The notes beneath the pieces were generated by a model. The model was not told where the DNA came from. It saw nothing but the letters and a program-made list of their open reading frames with translations, and did not search any database. A DNA stretch of 64,000 nt, taken from assembly GCA_017654935.2 (NCBI GenBank), contig CM065706.1:4854117-4918116 (forward strand), read 5' to 3'. A program made the position numbers and the translations under genes. Positions 21,819 to 33,100 of the stretch are shown piece after piece (the first letter of the stretch is position 1; the number at the start of each line of letters is the position of its first letter). This DNA comes from Phymorhynchus buccinoides. Taxonomy: Eukaryota; Mollusca; Gastropoda; Neogastropoda; Raphitomidae.

Positions 21819-22394
21819 CAATAAACATATTGATTTGATTTGATTGATTTGATTGGATTTGGTTAGCACAAAAAAAAGGAACTTCCTTTTCTGGTAAGAT
21901 TCAAAAACAGGAAATCCTTGTATACCAGGAAAAGTAGTTTGTTTGTTAGTTTGTTAGTCTGTTATAGTCCCGTCAACAGCTATGGTTATCTCAGGACTGT
22001 CACCGCATAAAGATCTACCACGTATAGCAAAACACAAATCCATGAATCTTAACAACGTACAAAACCTGAAAACAAAAAATGTAGTACAATTCATAACATG
22101 ACACTTCCATCATTATACCCTATAGCACATAAGTCCACACAGTGCTGGAAACGTGGAGCCATGCTACTCTCATTTATCGGATCCAGGTTAAAAAAAACAG
22201 TAAAAAAGGATAACAAATACATACTAGTAAGCTAAGATACATACAAAAAGCTATATAAGCAAATATGCACTGCAGAATGGACAACAGGTGCCCACTCAAG
22301 TGCGCAAGTATCACGTGTGGATGCCAGTGTACAGTGTACAATAATTTAAAAAAAACCTGGCATATCATAAATTGTAAAAAGAAAAAACGTGGAA

Positions 22395-22605
22395 GGGTTT
22401 TATAGAAAAAATGCAGGTGAATGGACCAATAAGGCAGAAAAAAGTAGACGCCAGAAAGCAAAAAGAAGAGAAAAGGCAGAGTCAAAGAGAGTGATAGAGT
22501 AGGGGAAGTTACTAGCATAGAACTTCCAGAAGAAAGGGGAACTATTTCTGCTGATAAACCCCCCCCCCCCCCCCCCCCCGGTATCCCCACGGGAGGGCCA
22601 TAACC
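22395..22605 (-). repeat. CTTCTGGAAGTTCTGTGCTT dispersed repeat, minus copy
   Basis: Reverse copy with a 21-base C run next to GGTATCCCCACGGG. Confidence 0.75.
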
Positions 22606-22728
22606 ACATAAGCCAGCCTAAGCCGTTGCCCGCCTCCTACGACGAGGACGTGTGGTTGGACTTTAGGAGGCTGTTGGGCTACTCTCCGTAAGCCACCATG
22701 ATAGGTGGAAGCCTGCCGGGGGGAAATA

Positions 22729-22868
22729 CGGTGGAACCTCCCTTTTATTTAAGGCCTTGAAAATCATCCCAAATAAGGTCTTATGTGGGAGTTGTAAGAG
22801 GGAGGTAATTCTAACACAAAGAAGGGCAATGTCTCAGAGAAGTAGGTCTTATAAGGGAGGTTCCACTG
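22729..22868 (+). mobile_element. Tigger-like MITE, 140 bp
   Basis: CGGTGGAACCTCCC to GGGAGGTTCCACTG, with TA on both sides. Same family as 15737-15909. Confidence 0.8.
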
Positions 22869-23211
22869 TAGTACTCATAACATCTTTTAAAATGTAAGCA
22901 TTTTAAAGTTTGGGTTCTGCCCATTTTATGATGATATATATATATATACATAAGATTTTTTACTATTTCTGGTTTAACTTTGTGCTGGTTTGCTTTTATT
23001 GTGGATTTTCAATTTGATGCAAAGAGGACACCATTCTCTTGTAGAATGTCTTTTTTGCTCAGGTTGGCATCCACTGGACAGTCAATTTGCAGGCCAATCA
23101 TGCAAACTGATGAGATCTTCTCAAGATCGAAACAGCTGTCTTTGCATAAGGCACTGTCCCTCCCCCATTGGGAGAAAAAGTAAATCAGCACAATTTATAT
23201 AACTTCTTTTT

Positions 23212-23242
<31 letters not shown>

Positions 23243-23758
23243 GAGGGAACACGAACATTACTCAAAGTTAACGTTAACTGGTTTTGTTTTTGAGGTTCAC
23301 AAATAAAGACATTGGACACAGAAAAGTTTTATTAAAGCAAATATATATATATATATATATATATGGAAACAGGCTGTTACTTACACCATACAAAAAAAGA
23401 AAGAAAAAACAATAAAAAACAAAAACAAAAAAAACTCAGCTACCTGCTGAACTTTCGTCATTATTTTCTAAAACTTTTTTAAGGACACATAGTCTTTATC
23501 AAACTTTGGTCATGATACATATATGTCATTATCAATTTGTTCTATACACACGTGCCCAACAAACGGAGGAAAAAACCAAACAAACCAAAATTCAAGATTT
23601 CGTAAAAATAGTTCCCCCACCTTCTGGAAGTTCTGTGCTTGTAACTTCCTCTAATCTCTCACTCTCTTTGACTCTGCCTTATCCCTTTTTCCCCCCCTGT
23701 CATCTACTATATTTCTGACTTATTGGCCCATTCTCCTGCCTTTAAAAAAAAAATCTTC

Positions 23759-24322
23759 GACCTCCCAGCCAGTAGTCCGCAACACTAACCACTACACCAC
23801 GGCGGCTGGGAGGTCTTGGGTTCGAGTCCCATCAGAGGCGAGGGTTTTTTTCGGTCCTGGACCGACTCCTACCTAGAGTGACTGGCTATGGGCTCAATGG
23901 GAAGACTGAAACCACACAGTCGAGTTTCATTCGCTTAACGGATGCGATTCTGAGAGTGTTGCTCTAATTGCAAGACCAACACTGCAGGTAACTATAGTTC
24001 TCGGGCCTGGTTAACGCTGGGATATCATTATGAAAGGAAGCGTAGAATACAGCCCTGCCATGCAGTCTCAGACCGATACGGAACTCCATAGCATCATCAT
24101 CATCGTTATCATTGGCCTCATTTTCCATCAATCATAAACAATTAAAAAATGTCTCAAATTCTGTGGCTTTGCATGCCCTGCTCTCATGGTGACCTCAGTT
24201 TCGGTTTCCAATCCAGTCTATGCCTTGGTGCGTTCGGGTCAAAGTCATGGGGATCAGTGTGTTCTGGGGAGCTGTCGGTGGACGGTCGTGGTGGCGCCCT
24301 CGGAGGAGGACCTCACTCACAC
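23759..24322 (+). mobile_element. tRNA-SINE-like repeat with inverted A-box half
   Basis: From 23804 on it matches the minus strand of 47007-47561 (GGGAGGTCTTGGGTTCGAGTCC, core, tail). The 5' tRNA half (23759-23809) is reverse-complemented, between CCAGCC and GGCTGG. The inverted arms GACCTCCCAGCC / GGCTGGGAGGTC make a 57-bp hairpin. Confidence 0.85.
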
Positions 24323-24987
24323 TGGCTCCGCGACTAAGAGAATAGTGTCGTCAGTAGGGGGCTTAGTAGGTGGTGTCCTGAACAGGCTCCACTGAACTCC
24401 ACCGAAGTGACTCAGCAGAAGTGCAGTGTCTCCTCGGTTGGTTGCCTCCTGACGGCCTTACATAGATTCGCTCCCCTTGGACTGCTGGTCTCGGATTCTG
24501 CGACTTGAACAAACCGGGGTGTAGCTGCGAATTGGGATTCGGAACGAGCGGCGTGGGAGCAATGCCACTGTACGGTCCAGAAGATGGGACAGCAAAAAAA
24601 AAAAAAAAAAAATCTTCCGAATAACTTTTCTCCTTTCAGCTCCTCCAAAATTGGAATGTGTCAGTGAGACCAGTGAAAACTGAAAACCGGACACATACGT
24701 GCCATACCCATTATGGCCATGTGACCTGGGAACGCAGAAGAAGAAGTCCTGTCATTAGCTACGGTATTCTCAGAACTGTCAACATGCTAAGTTGCGACCA
24801 CGTATTACAAAACACACATCAAATTTATCTTACTAACCTGAAAACATTACCAAAAAACAACAACAGAACATTTTATATCTTGACACCTTCAACTTTTTCA
24901 GGCTAAACAGACTGGCAATTTCATGGGTTGAACACATTCATCTGTGCTTTCTGCACCTTTTTCTGTCTTACACATTGGCAGCTGCAT

Positions 24988-25676
24988 TACCATATTTTCC
25001 CGACTATAAGGCGTACCCGATTGACTCAAAATTCAGATTTTGTTACTCTATTTCCTAACTATATTATCAGTCACATTATAAGGCGCACCCCCCAAATTTG
25101 ACCAAAAATTCAGATTTTGTTACTCCTCTATTTCCTAACTATATTATCAGTCACATTATAAAGCGCACCCCCCAAATTTGACCCAAAATTCAGATTTTGT
25201 TACTCTATTTCCTTACTATATTATCAGTCACATAAGGCCACACACAAAAAAGTTGGTTTCCTGTTTCCCGACTGACCCTAGTTTTTTGCCGCCGACCCTA
25301 AACTTTTTTTGGACGAATGGAGAAAAAAAAGAAAAGAAAAAATAATGAAACTAAGCGAGCAAACAGAAACATTAAACATCATAAGTGCAAATGCATACAC
25401 TGTTTTGTTTTATTAAAATATATAAATATATTCTTTCACATGGACCGAACATAAGTGCTTAAAAAAAAAGACTAGTACCTATCTACCCTATTTTTTAAAC
25501 TGATGAAACCCCAGCCTTTTTTGGGGGGCCTTAAGTTATAAGGCGCACCCCCCAAATTTGACTCAAAATTCAGCTATTGGTACTCTATTTCCTTACTGTA
25601 TTAACAGGCACGTTATAAGGCGCAGGGATCTCAGTTTGGGGGAAAGGCATCACCTTATAGTCCGTAAAATACAGTA
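24988..25676 (+). mobile_element. TIR element, TACC..CCCGACTATAAGGCG family, 689 bp
   Basis: Left TACCATATTTTCCCGACTAT and right TATAGTCCGTAAAATACAGTA are inverted. Near the left end about three units of 75-80 bp (CAGATTTTGTTACTCTATTT ... ATAAGGCGCACC) are tandem. Confidence 0.72.
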
Positions 25677-25869
25677 GTTGGAAACACTTATAGTTGCTTT
25701 CAGTGCATTACTCAGTCTCACACTCCGGCTGCTGAATCAGTTGGAAGCAATTACAGTTATTTTCTTCCTTTTGGCTGTGCATGGCCACAATCAATACATT
25801 GATTATTTTGCCACAGAACTACCTTCTTCAGTCTTAAACACTGGCTGTTCCATCAGTTCGGCACACTCA

Positions 25870-26500
25870 TCCTCACTGTCACAGTTTGCATTTTCTTGAA
25901 ATCTGTCACAGTTTGCATTTTCTTGAAATCTGTCACAGTTTGCATTTTCTTGAAATCTGTCACAGTTTGCATTTTCTTCAAATCTGTCAGTTTGCATTTT
26001 CTTCAAATCTGTCACAGTTTGCATTTTCTTCAAATCTGTCACAGTTTGCATTTTCTTCAAATCTGTCACAGTTTGCATTTTCTTCAAATCTGTCAGTTTG
26101 CATTTTCTTCAAATCTGTCACAGTTTGCATTTTCTTGAAATCTGTCACAGTTTGCATTTTCTCGAAATCTGTCAGTTTGCATTTTCTTCAAATCTGTCAC
26201 AGTTTGCATTTTCTTCAAATCTGTCACAGTTTGCATTTTCTTCAAATCTGTCACAGTTTGCATTTTCTTCAAATCTGTCACAGTTTGCATTTTCTTCAAA
26301 TCTGTCACAGTTTGCATTTTCTTCAAATCTGTCACAGTTTGCATTTTCTTCAAATCTGTCACAGTTTGCATTTTCTTCAAATCTGTCAGTTTGCATTTTC
26401 TTCAAATCTGTCACAGTTTGCATTTTCTTCAAATCTGTCACACTGCATTTTCTTAAAATCTGTCAGTTTGCATTTTCTTCAAATCTGTTTCAGCTTGCAT
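25870..26500 (+). repeat. 27-bp minisatellite
   Basis: About 23 units of CACAGTTTGCATTTTCTTC AAATCTGT, a few shortened to 23-24 bp. Open in several frames on both strands because the unit is a multiple of three. No spacer structure, so not CRISPR-like. Confidence 0.92.
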
Positions 26501-26699
26501 TTTCTAAAAATCTTACACAACAAGCTGTTCCACTGGCTGTGCGCACCAATAGTCGCTGTTTGCGTCTTCCTCTTCTTCAAACCCCGGCTGGTGAACGGTA
26601 ACGCCCTAGATATTACCGCTGCAGTTGTCTGCCCCATGATTTCCGCTGGTCATGTTCGTCCCCACAGGTCTTCCTACCTCGAAGCAGGGAGACCTCACC

Positions 26700-27065
26700 A
26701 CTTCTGCATGGGTGCAACTCCACAAAATGAAAAAAAAATGAAAGGCACGGGTCCAGGGACCCAAGGCCCCGGCATGGTACAGGGGCAGAGCCCTGTCAGA
26801 CGATTCAGGGAGGGGGGGCAAGTTAAGAGAGAGATAACAAGACAGACAGACTGTTAAAATGATAGACAGAGACAGTTGGAGTCTGATAAGCCTTGTCAAA
26901 TTATTACATTGCCTTTGTAAACTTCCAAGATAGAACTACTAGACTAAGTTCAAAATGCCCCAAATCGCTTGTGGTAAACATTTTATTTTTATTTTTACGA
27001 ACTAAAAAAATACGAAGTTCAGTTTCTGGTAAAAATAAAAATACTGAAATCAGTGTAAAAATGAA
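26700..27065. repeat. Duplicated segment downstream of ZNF1
   Basis: Matches 36508-36895 over about 370 bp (AAAGGCACGGGTCCAGGGAC, AGACAGAGACAG, AGCCTTGTCAAATTATTACA, AAGTTCAGTTTCTGGTAAAA). The ZNF1 poly(A) signal falls inside it. Confidence 0.8.
26982..26987 (-). terminator. Candidate poly(A) signal of ZNF1
   Basis: AATAAA on the minus strand about 115 nt past the stop codon at 27104, in an A/T-rich tract with overlapping AATAAAAATAAAA. It lies in a 370-bp segment that is duplicated at 36508-36895. Confidence 0.45.
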
Positions 27066-27103
27066 AGAGTAGCAGTGCCCATGCTTCTGGATGAGCCCGG
27101 GGG

Positions 27104-30100
27104 TTACATCTCTTCTGCAGGATTCTGGTTCTGGAGCCTCTGCATGTCTTCGAGTCTGGTCAGTTTGACGTAACAGTCAATGCTGGACAACGGCAAGTCA
27201 TCAGGTAAGGACACCCAAGCACTGTGGTTGATTGCAGAGGAACCTTTCTGCCCTGTGTGCTGCTTTCTCTGGTGCCTCTTTAAACTGCCGGGTCTGGCGA
27301 ACGTCATGCGACAGATATTGCATGCCAAACTGGCTTTCTCTTTGGTATGGGGAATTTTCCATTTGGCACTGGAAATTTTCTCCTTGACATCAGTGGCCTT
27401 GGTGGCTTTTTCCAAAGAGTTTTGCAAGCAGCTATGTAAAAAGCTCCCTGTATTGCTTTTGCCAGAACAAACCTTGTCCGACAGCCATTTTGTCTGAGAC
27501 AAATCTTCCTTCTCTTTGGCAGGTTTTCCTACTGAAGTCTGCATGTCGCCATGTGAAGAGATCTCCCTTTTGCTAAAAGATACCTCCGAATGCATCGCTG
27601 CCTCACGCTTCTTTGCATTGAAGTTCAATTTGAAGAGGTTGATGAATTTTGCAGGGCAGATCTTGCTGGAGAAAGCTGCGTCTTTTTTGACAGGTTCGCC
27701 TACAGAGGTTTGCGAGGTTGCAGGCAAAGTGATCGCGGATCTGTTTTCCGTCTGTGTAGAGTTCTCCTGTTGGGGATGCTTCCTTTCCACATGCATCTGA
27801 AGGTCCTCAAGTTCGGAAAATTTGGCGAAGCATACCTCGCAAGAAAGGAGAAAATCATTACCTCGAGTTTCTATGACTGCCGAAGAGAGATCCGGAGAAC
27901 AGATCTCACTTTGATTTTCTATAACTGGAGAAGAGAAGTCCGGAGAAGAGAAGTCCGGAGAAGAGATCTCGCTTTGATTTTCTATAACTGGAGAAGAGAA
28001 GTCCGGAGAAGAGATCTCGCTTTGATTTTCTGTGACTGGAGAAGAGATTTCACTCTGATTCTTTGGTAGTGAAGAGACGATCGGAAAAGAGACCCTACCC
28101 GGAGAAGGGGTCTTATGGCGACTGTCATTTTCTATGACCGCAGAAGCGATCTCAATTTGATTTTCGACAAGTGAATCTGGAAAAGAGATCCTGCTAAGAT
28201 TTTCCATGCCTGGAGTGGAGATCTTACTTTGAGTTTCCATAACCGGAGAACGGATTGCGCTACGATTTGCCAAGTCTGGAGAAAGAGTTTGTCCATTAAG
28301 GGAAGTAATCTTCTTATCAGCATCCTTCGCCATGTCTGTTGAGCCTTTCTCACCTAGATGTTTCTTGCTCAGGTGCTTTCTCAAACTGCAAGTCGTGGAG
28401 ACCTTTAAATCACAGGTTGAGCCGGAAAATGTCGTTTTCTTTTTCACAGTCTTCTTCACCGACTTTGCGGGCAAAGTGGTAACAGAATTATTCAGTGCTT
28501 CGGGGAGAACTTGTTCCGCATGCTTCTTCTTAAAGTGTTTCCTCAAACGGTGAGGCTTCATGAATATTGCGGGGCAGTCCGGGCACGCAAAGGGCAGGTC
28601 ACTGCTGCTAGGTACACATGCCCCAGGAGTGTCTGATATGGCTGGGAAATCCTCTGCGGGATGTGTCAATGCATGATGCATCTTCAAATGATGTTGCTTC
28701 TTGAAATGTTTACAACAGAATATGCAGAAAAAGGGCTTGTCGCTACAACTAGGCAAAGATTTCCCAGGAGTGTTCTGCATGTCTGGGGAAACCTCTACGG
28801 GATGGTTCGATGTATAGTGTCTGTCCAACTGATCTTGCCCCATGAAACTTTTATGGCACATCGAGTTGGAAATGGACGAATCACCGCTGCTACTTGGCAC
28901 AGACGTCCCAGGAGTGTTCTGCATGTCTGGAGAAACCTCTACGGGATGGTTCGATGTGTGGTGTCTGTCCAACTGATCTCGCCCTGTGAAACGTTTGTGG
29001 CAGATCGAGTTGGAAACAGATGAATCACCACTACTGCTTGGCACAGATGTCCCAGCAGTGTTCTGTTTGTGTGGGGAAAACTCTACGGGATGTTTCGATG
29101 TACGGTGTCTCTCCAACTGATCTTGCCCGGTGAAATTTTTCAGGCAGATTGCGCAAGAAAACAGCATGTCATTGCTACAAGGCAAAGATGTCCCTGGAGA
29201 ATGTGCCACGTCTGGGAAAACCTTGTGGAGATTTTTCGATGTACGGTGTCCCTCCATTTGATCTTGCCCCGTGCAGGAAAGGAGTACGCCATTACTACCA
29301 GGCAAAACTGTACTAACAGCATTTGGCAGGTTTGGAAAAAGCCCTTGGGGATGTTCCCATGTTTGGTATGTCACTGGCAAGTCACTTCTGCTACTGCTAA
29401 GCAAAGGTGTCTCGGGAGTATTTGGTACGCCCAGAAAAAAACCTTGGGGATCTCTCAATGTATGATATGTCAATGGCAAGTCACATCCGCTAGGCAAAGA
29501 TGTCCCAGAAACGTTAGGATTGCCTGGGGTAATCTGTTGTGGGTGTCTCAATGCATGATGTCTCAACGGCAAGTCACTACTGCTGCTAGGCACAGATGTC
29601 CCAGGAGTGTGTGGTATGGCTGGGAAAACCTCTCGGGGATGTGTTAATGCATGATGCATCTTCAAATGATGTTGCTTCTTGAATTTTCTATCACAGAATA
29701 TGCATGAAAAGGGCTTGTCACTACTACTGGGCGAAGATTTCCCAGGAGTGTTCTGCATGTCTGGAGAAACCTCTATGGGATGTTTCAATTTGCAGTGTCT
29801 GTCTCGCCCTGTGAAACTTTTATGGCAGATCGAGCTGGAAACGGACGAATCACCGCTGCTACTTGGCAAAGATGTTCCTGGAGTGTTCAGTCCGCCTGGG
29901 CAAAGCTCCTGGGGATTTTTCAATGAATCATTTGAATAGCGTCCCTCGAACTGATCTTGCCCCGTGCGAGAAAAGAGCACGCCACAAGCACCACCAGGCA
30001 AAACTGTGTTAGCAGCATTCGGCATGTTTGGAAAAAACCCTTGGGGATGTTCCCATGTTTGATATGTCAATGGCAAGTCGATACTGCTAGGCAAAAATGT

Positions 30101-33100
30101 CGCAGGAACGCTGGGCACGCCTGGGAAAACCTGTTGCGGGGGTTTCAACGCATGACGATTCGATGACAAGTCGTCACTACTGCTGCAAGGCAAAAACGTC
30201 TCGGGAGTATTTGGCACGCCCAGTAAAATCCCTTGGGAATGTCTCAATGCTACTGGCAAGTCGCTACTGCTGGGGAAAGACGTCTCAGAAACGTTAGGAT
30301 TGCCTGGGGAAATCTGTTGCGGAGGTTTCCATGCATGATGACTCGATGGCAAGTCACCGCTACTGCTTGGCAACAATATCCCTGGAATACTTGGCATGCT
30401 TTGGAGGACCTCTTGAGGACGTTTCAATGCATGATGTCCCTCCAGTCGATCTTGTCGGGTGCAGGAAAAGAGCACGTCACCACTGCCGGGCAGAGACGTG
30501 TTAGGGGCATTCGGTATGTCTACGAAAAAGCCACGGGGATGATTCAATGTTTGATGACTCAACGGCAAGTCGTTACTGCTGGGCAAAAATTTCCCCGGAG
30601 TGTTTGGTACGCCCAGAAAAAACCCTTGAGGGTGTTTCAGTGCTTGATGACTCGCTGGCAAATCACTACAACTGCTAGGCGAAAATGTCACAGGAATATT
30701 TGGCACCCCTGGGAAAGGTTCTTGGGGATGACTCACTGTATGGTGTCCTTGGAACTGGACTTGCCTGACACAGGAAAAGACCAGGTTACTACTGGGCAGA
30801 GATGTGCTAGGGGCATTCAGTACGGCTGGAAAAACCTCTTGGCGATGATTCACTGCATATCTCAATGGCAAGTCACTGCTGCCAGGCAAAGATGTCCCAG
30901 AAGTGGCTGGCATGTCTAGAACAAACTCTTGAGGAGGTTGCATGGCATGCCAGCTCAATGGCAAGTCACTAATGCCAGGCAGCGATGTCTCAGGGGTGTT
31001 CAATACGCCTGGGAAAACCTCTTTCGGATGTTTCGCAGTATGATGATTCCTCAAATTTTCTTTCTTTATGAATTTCTTGTGGCAAATCTTGCAGGGAAAG
31101 CGTGTGTCAGAACTACTTGGCAAAGACGTATCATGAGCATTCGGTGTGTCCGGGAAAACCTGTTGCGGATGTATCCTTGCATGGTGCATCTTCAAATACT
31201 CTAGCCTGGTGAAAGTTTTCCTGCATATCGTGCAGGAGCAAGACGAATCAGCAGCACCAGGAAAAACCTCTTGTGGATGCTTCCGTGCATGGTGCATCTT
31301 CACACCCTCTAACTTGGCAAAAGTTTTCTTGCATATCATGCAGGGAAAAGGCGTGTCTACGGAAAACTTATGTGGATGCTTCTTTCTCTGGTGATGTCTC
31401 AAACTGCAGGGCCACAAATACTCCTTTCCACATATCTTGCAGTGTAATGCATGGTTTTTCTTATGCTTCTTAAGCTCGCTGAACAAGGGAAACGTTTCTC
31501 GACAAAGGGTGCAAGAGTAAGTCCTTGGCTCGCCTGCATTTTTTCCAGTCTTGTTGAAACTGTTGATGTTGAAGACACTGTTGTCTGTGACATGAGTCTG
31601 TGGGTCACCTGCGTTTTTCCCAACTTTGTTCTGCCTGCTGATGTCGAAGACACTGTTGTCTGTGACATGAGTCTGTGGGTCACCTGCGTTTTTCCCAACT
31701 TTGTTCTGTCTGTTGATGTCAAAGGCACTGTTGTCTGTGACATGAGTCTGTGGGTCACCTGCATTTTTCCCAACTTTATTCTGCCTGCTGATGTTGAAGA
31801 TACTGTAGTCCGGGACAGTCTCAGGTGCGGCAAGGTCATCTTGAACCACGGGGGTGTCCGTGTTTAGAGACAAGGTGTCGCCGGTGGAGTATAGTGGGTT
31901 CATGACGGCTATGTCAGAATCTATGATAGTGTTTCCTGGGCCCTTGTCAAAAGCAGTTCTGTGTGTTTCCAAGTCAGTACGAACCGTGCTGCTGTCAAAG
32001 TCAGTCACTGCTGGGTGACTGTTCTGAACGACAAAGCCGCCTCTCGTGTCAAATGCAGGCGAATCCAGCCTACAATCCATGTTGCTTACAGTCACGCCAT
32101 GTTGAGAAACGACGTCATTCACTGAACGTGGCACGTCAGGCCACCAGGTTATGACCCTCACCGGGTTATGACGCTTGCTGACAATTACCGGCGATTCACG
32201 GTAGCTCTGCGTGTCGATGCTTAACGCGTCATTGTCAACATCAATAACATCATTTCCACTGCTACGAAGCCTGCTTGTGGTAACTGCTTCATTTTCGACC
32301 TGCATCATGGGTCTTACATCGTTCACATTTGGGCTATTTTCAACACGCATTACAGGTCTGTCATTGTTTTGGAGCGCGTCACTTGCTTTTGTGAGCGTCA
32401 CTGGTCTAACATTGTTTTGGAGCGCATCACTCGCTTTTGTGAGCGTCACTGGTCTTACACTGTTTTGGAGCACATCATTCGCTTTTGTGAGCGTCACAGG
32501 TCTTTCATTGTTTTGGAGCGCGTCACTCGCTTTTGTGAGCATCATGGGTCTTACATTGTTTTGGAGCGTATCACTCGCTTTTGTGAGCGTCACAGGTCTA
32601 ACACTGTTTTGGAGCATGTCACTCGCTTTTGTGAGCGTCACAGGTCTGACACTGTTTTGGAGCACATCATTCGCTTTTGTGAGTGTCACATGTCTTTCAT
32701 TGTTTTGGAGCGCGTCACTTGCTTTTGTGAGCGTCACTGGTCTTACACTGTTTTGGAGTGTATCACTCGCTTTTGTAAGCATCACAGGTCTTACATTGTT
32801 TTGGGGTGTCTCGCTAGTGTTCGTGAGCATCCCTTGACGTTCATTGTTTTGAAGCGTGTCATCGGTATGCGCGTCATCTTCCACGATTACGGGCACATCG
32901 GCAGCAGGGCACTTCTTAGAGTCGTCCGCGCTACGTTCAGATACGATCGGGGACGATTCACAACCAGTATCGTAAATCGGGTCATCCTCGACAAGAATCA
33001 TGTGTATCTCTTCTCCGGCATCTTCATCCGCCTCGTCATTGACGACAATCACGGGGCGACGACTTTCATTGTCGCGATGATGCCTGTCGGTATCATCATC

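Noticed and set aside
23759..23835. Functional tRNA gene
   Set aside because: Only A and B box resemblance, the A-box half is inverted, and it is joined to a SINE body.
25870..26500. Regular 27-bp repeats as a CRISPR array
   Set aside because: Units are directly adjacent with no unique spacers, and the DNA is eukaryotic.
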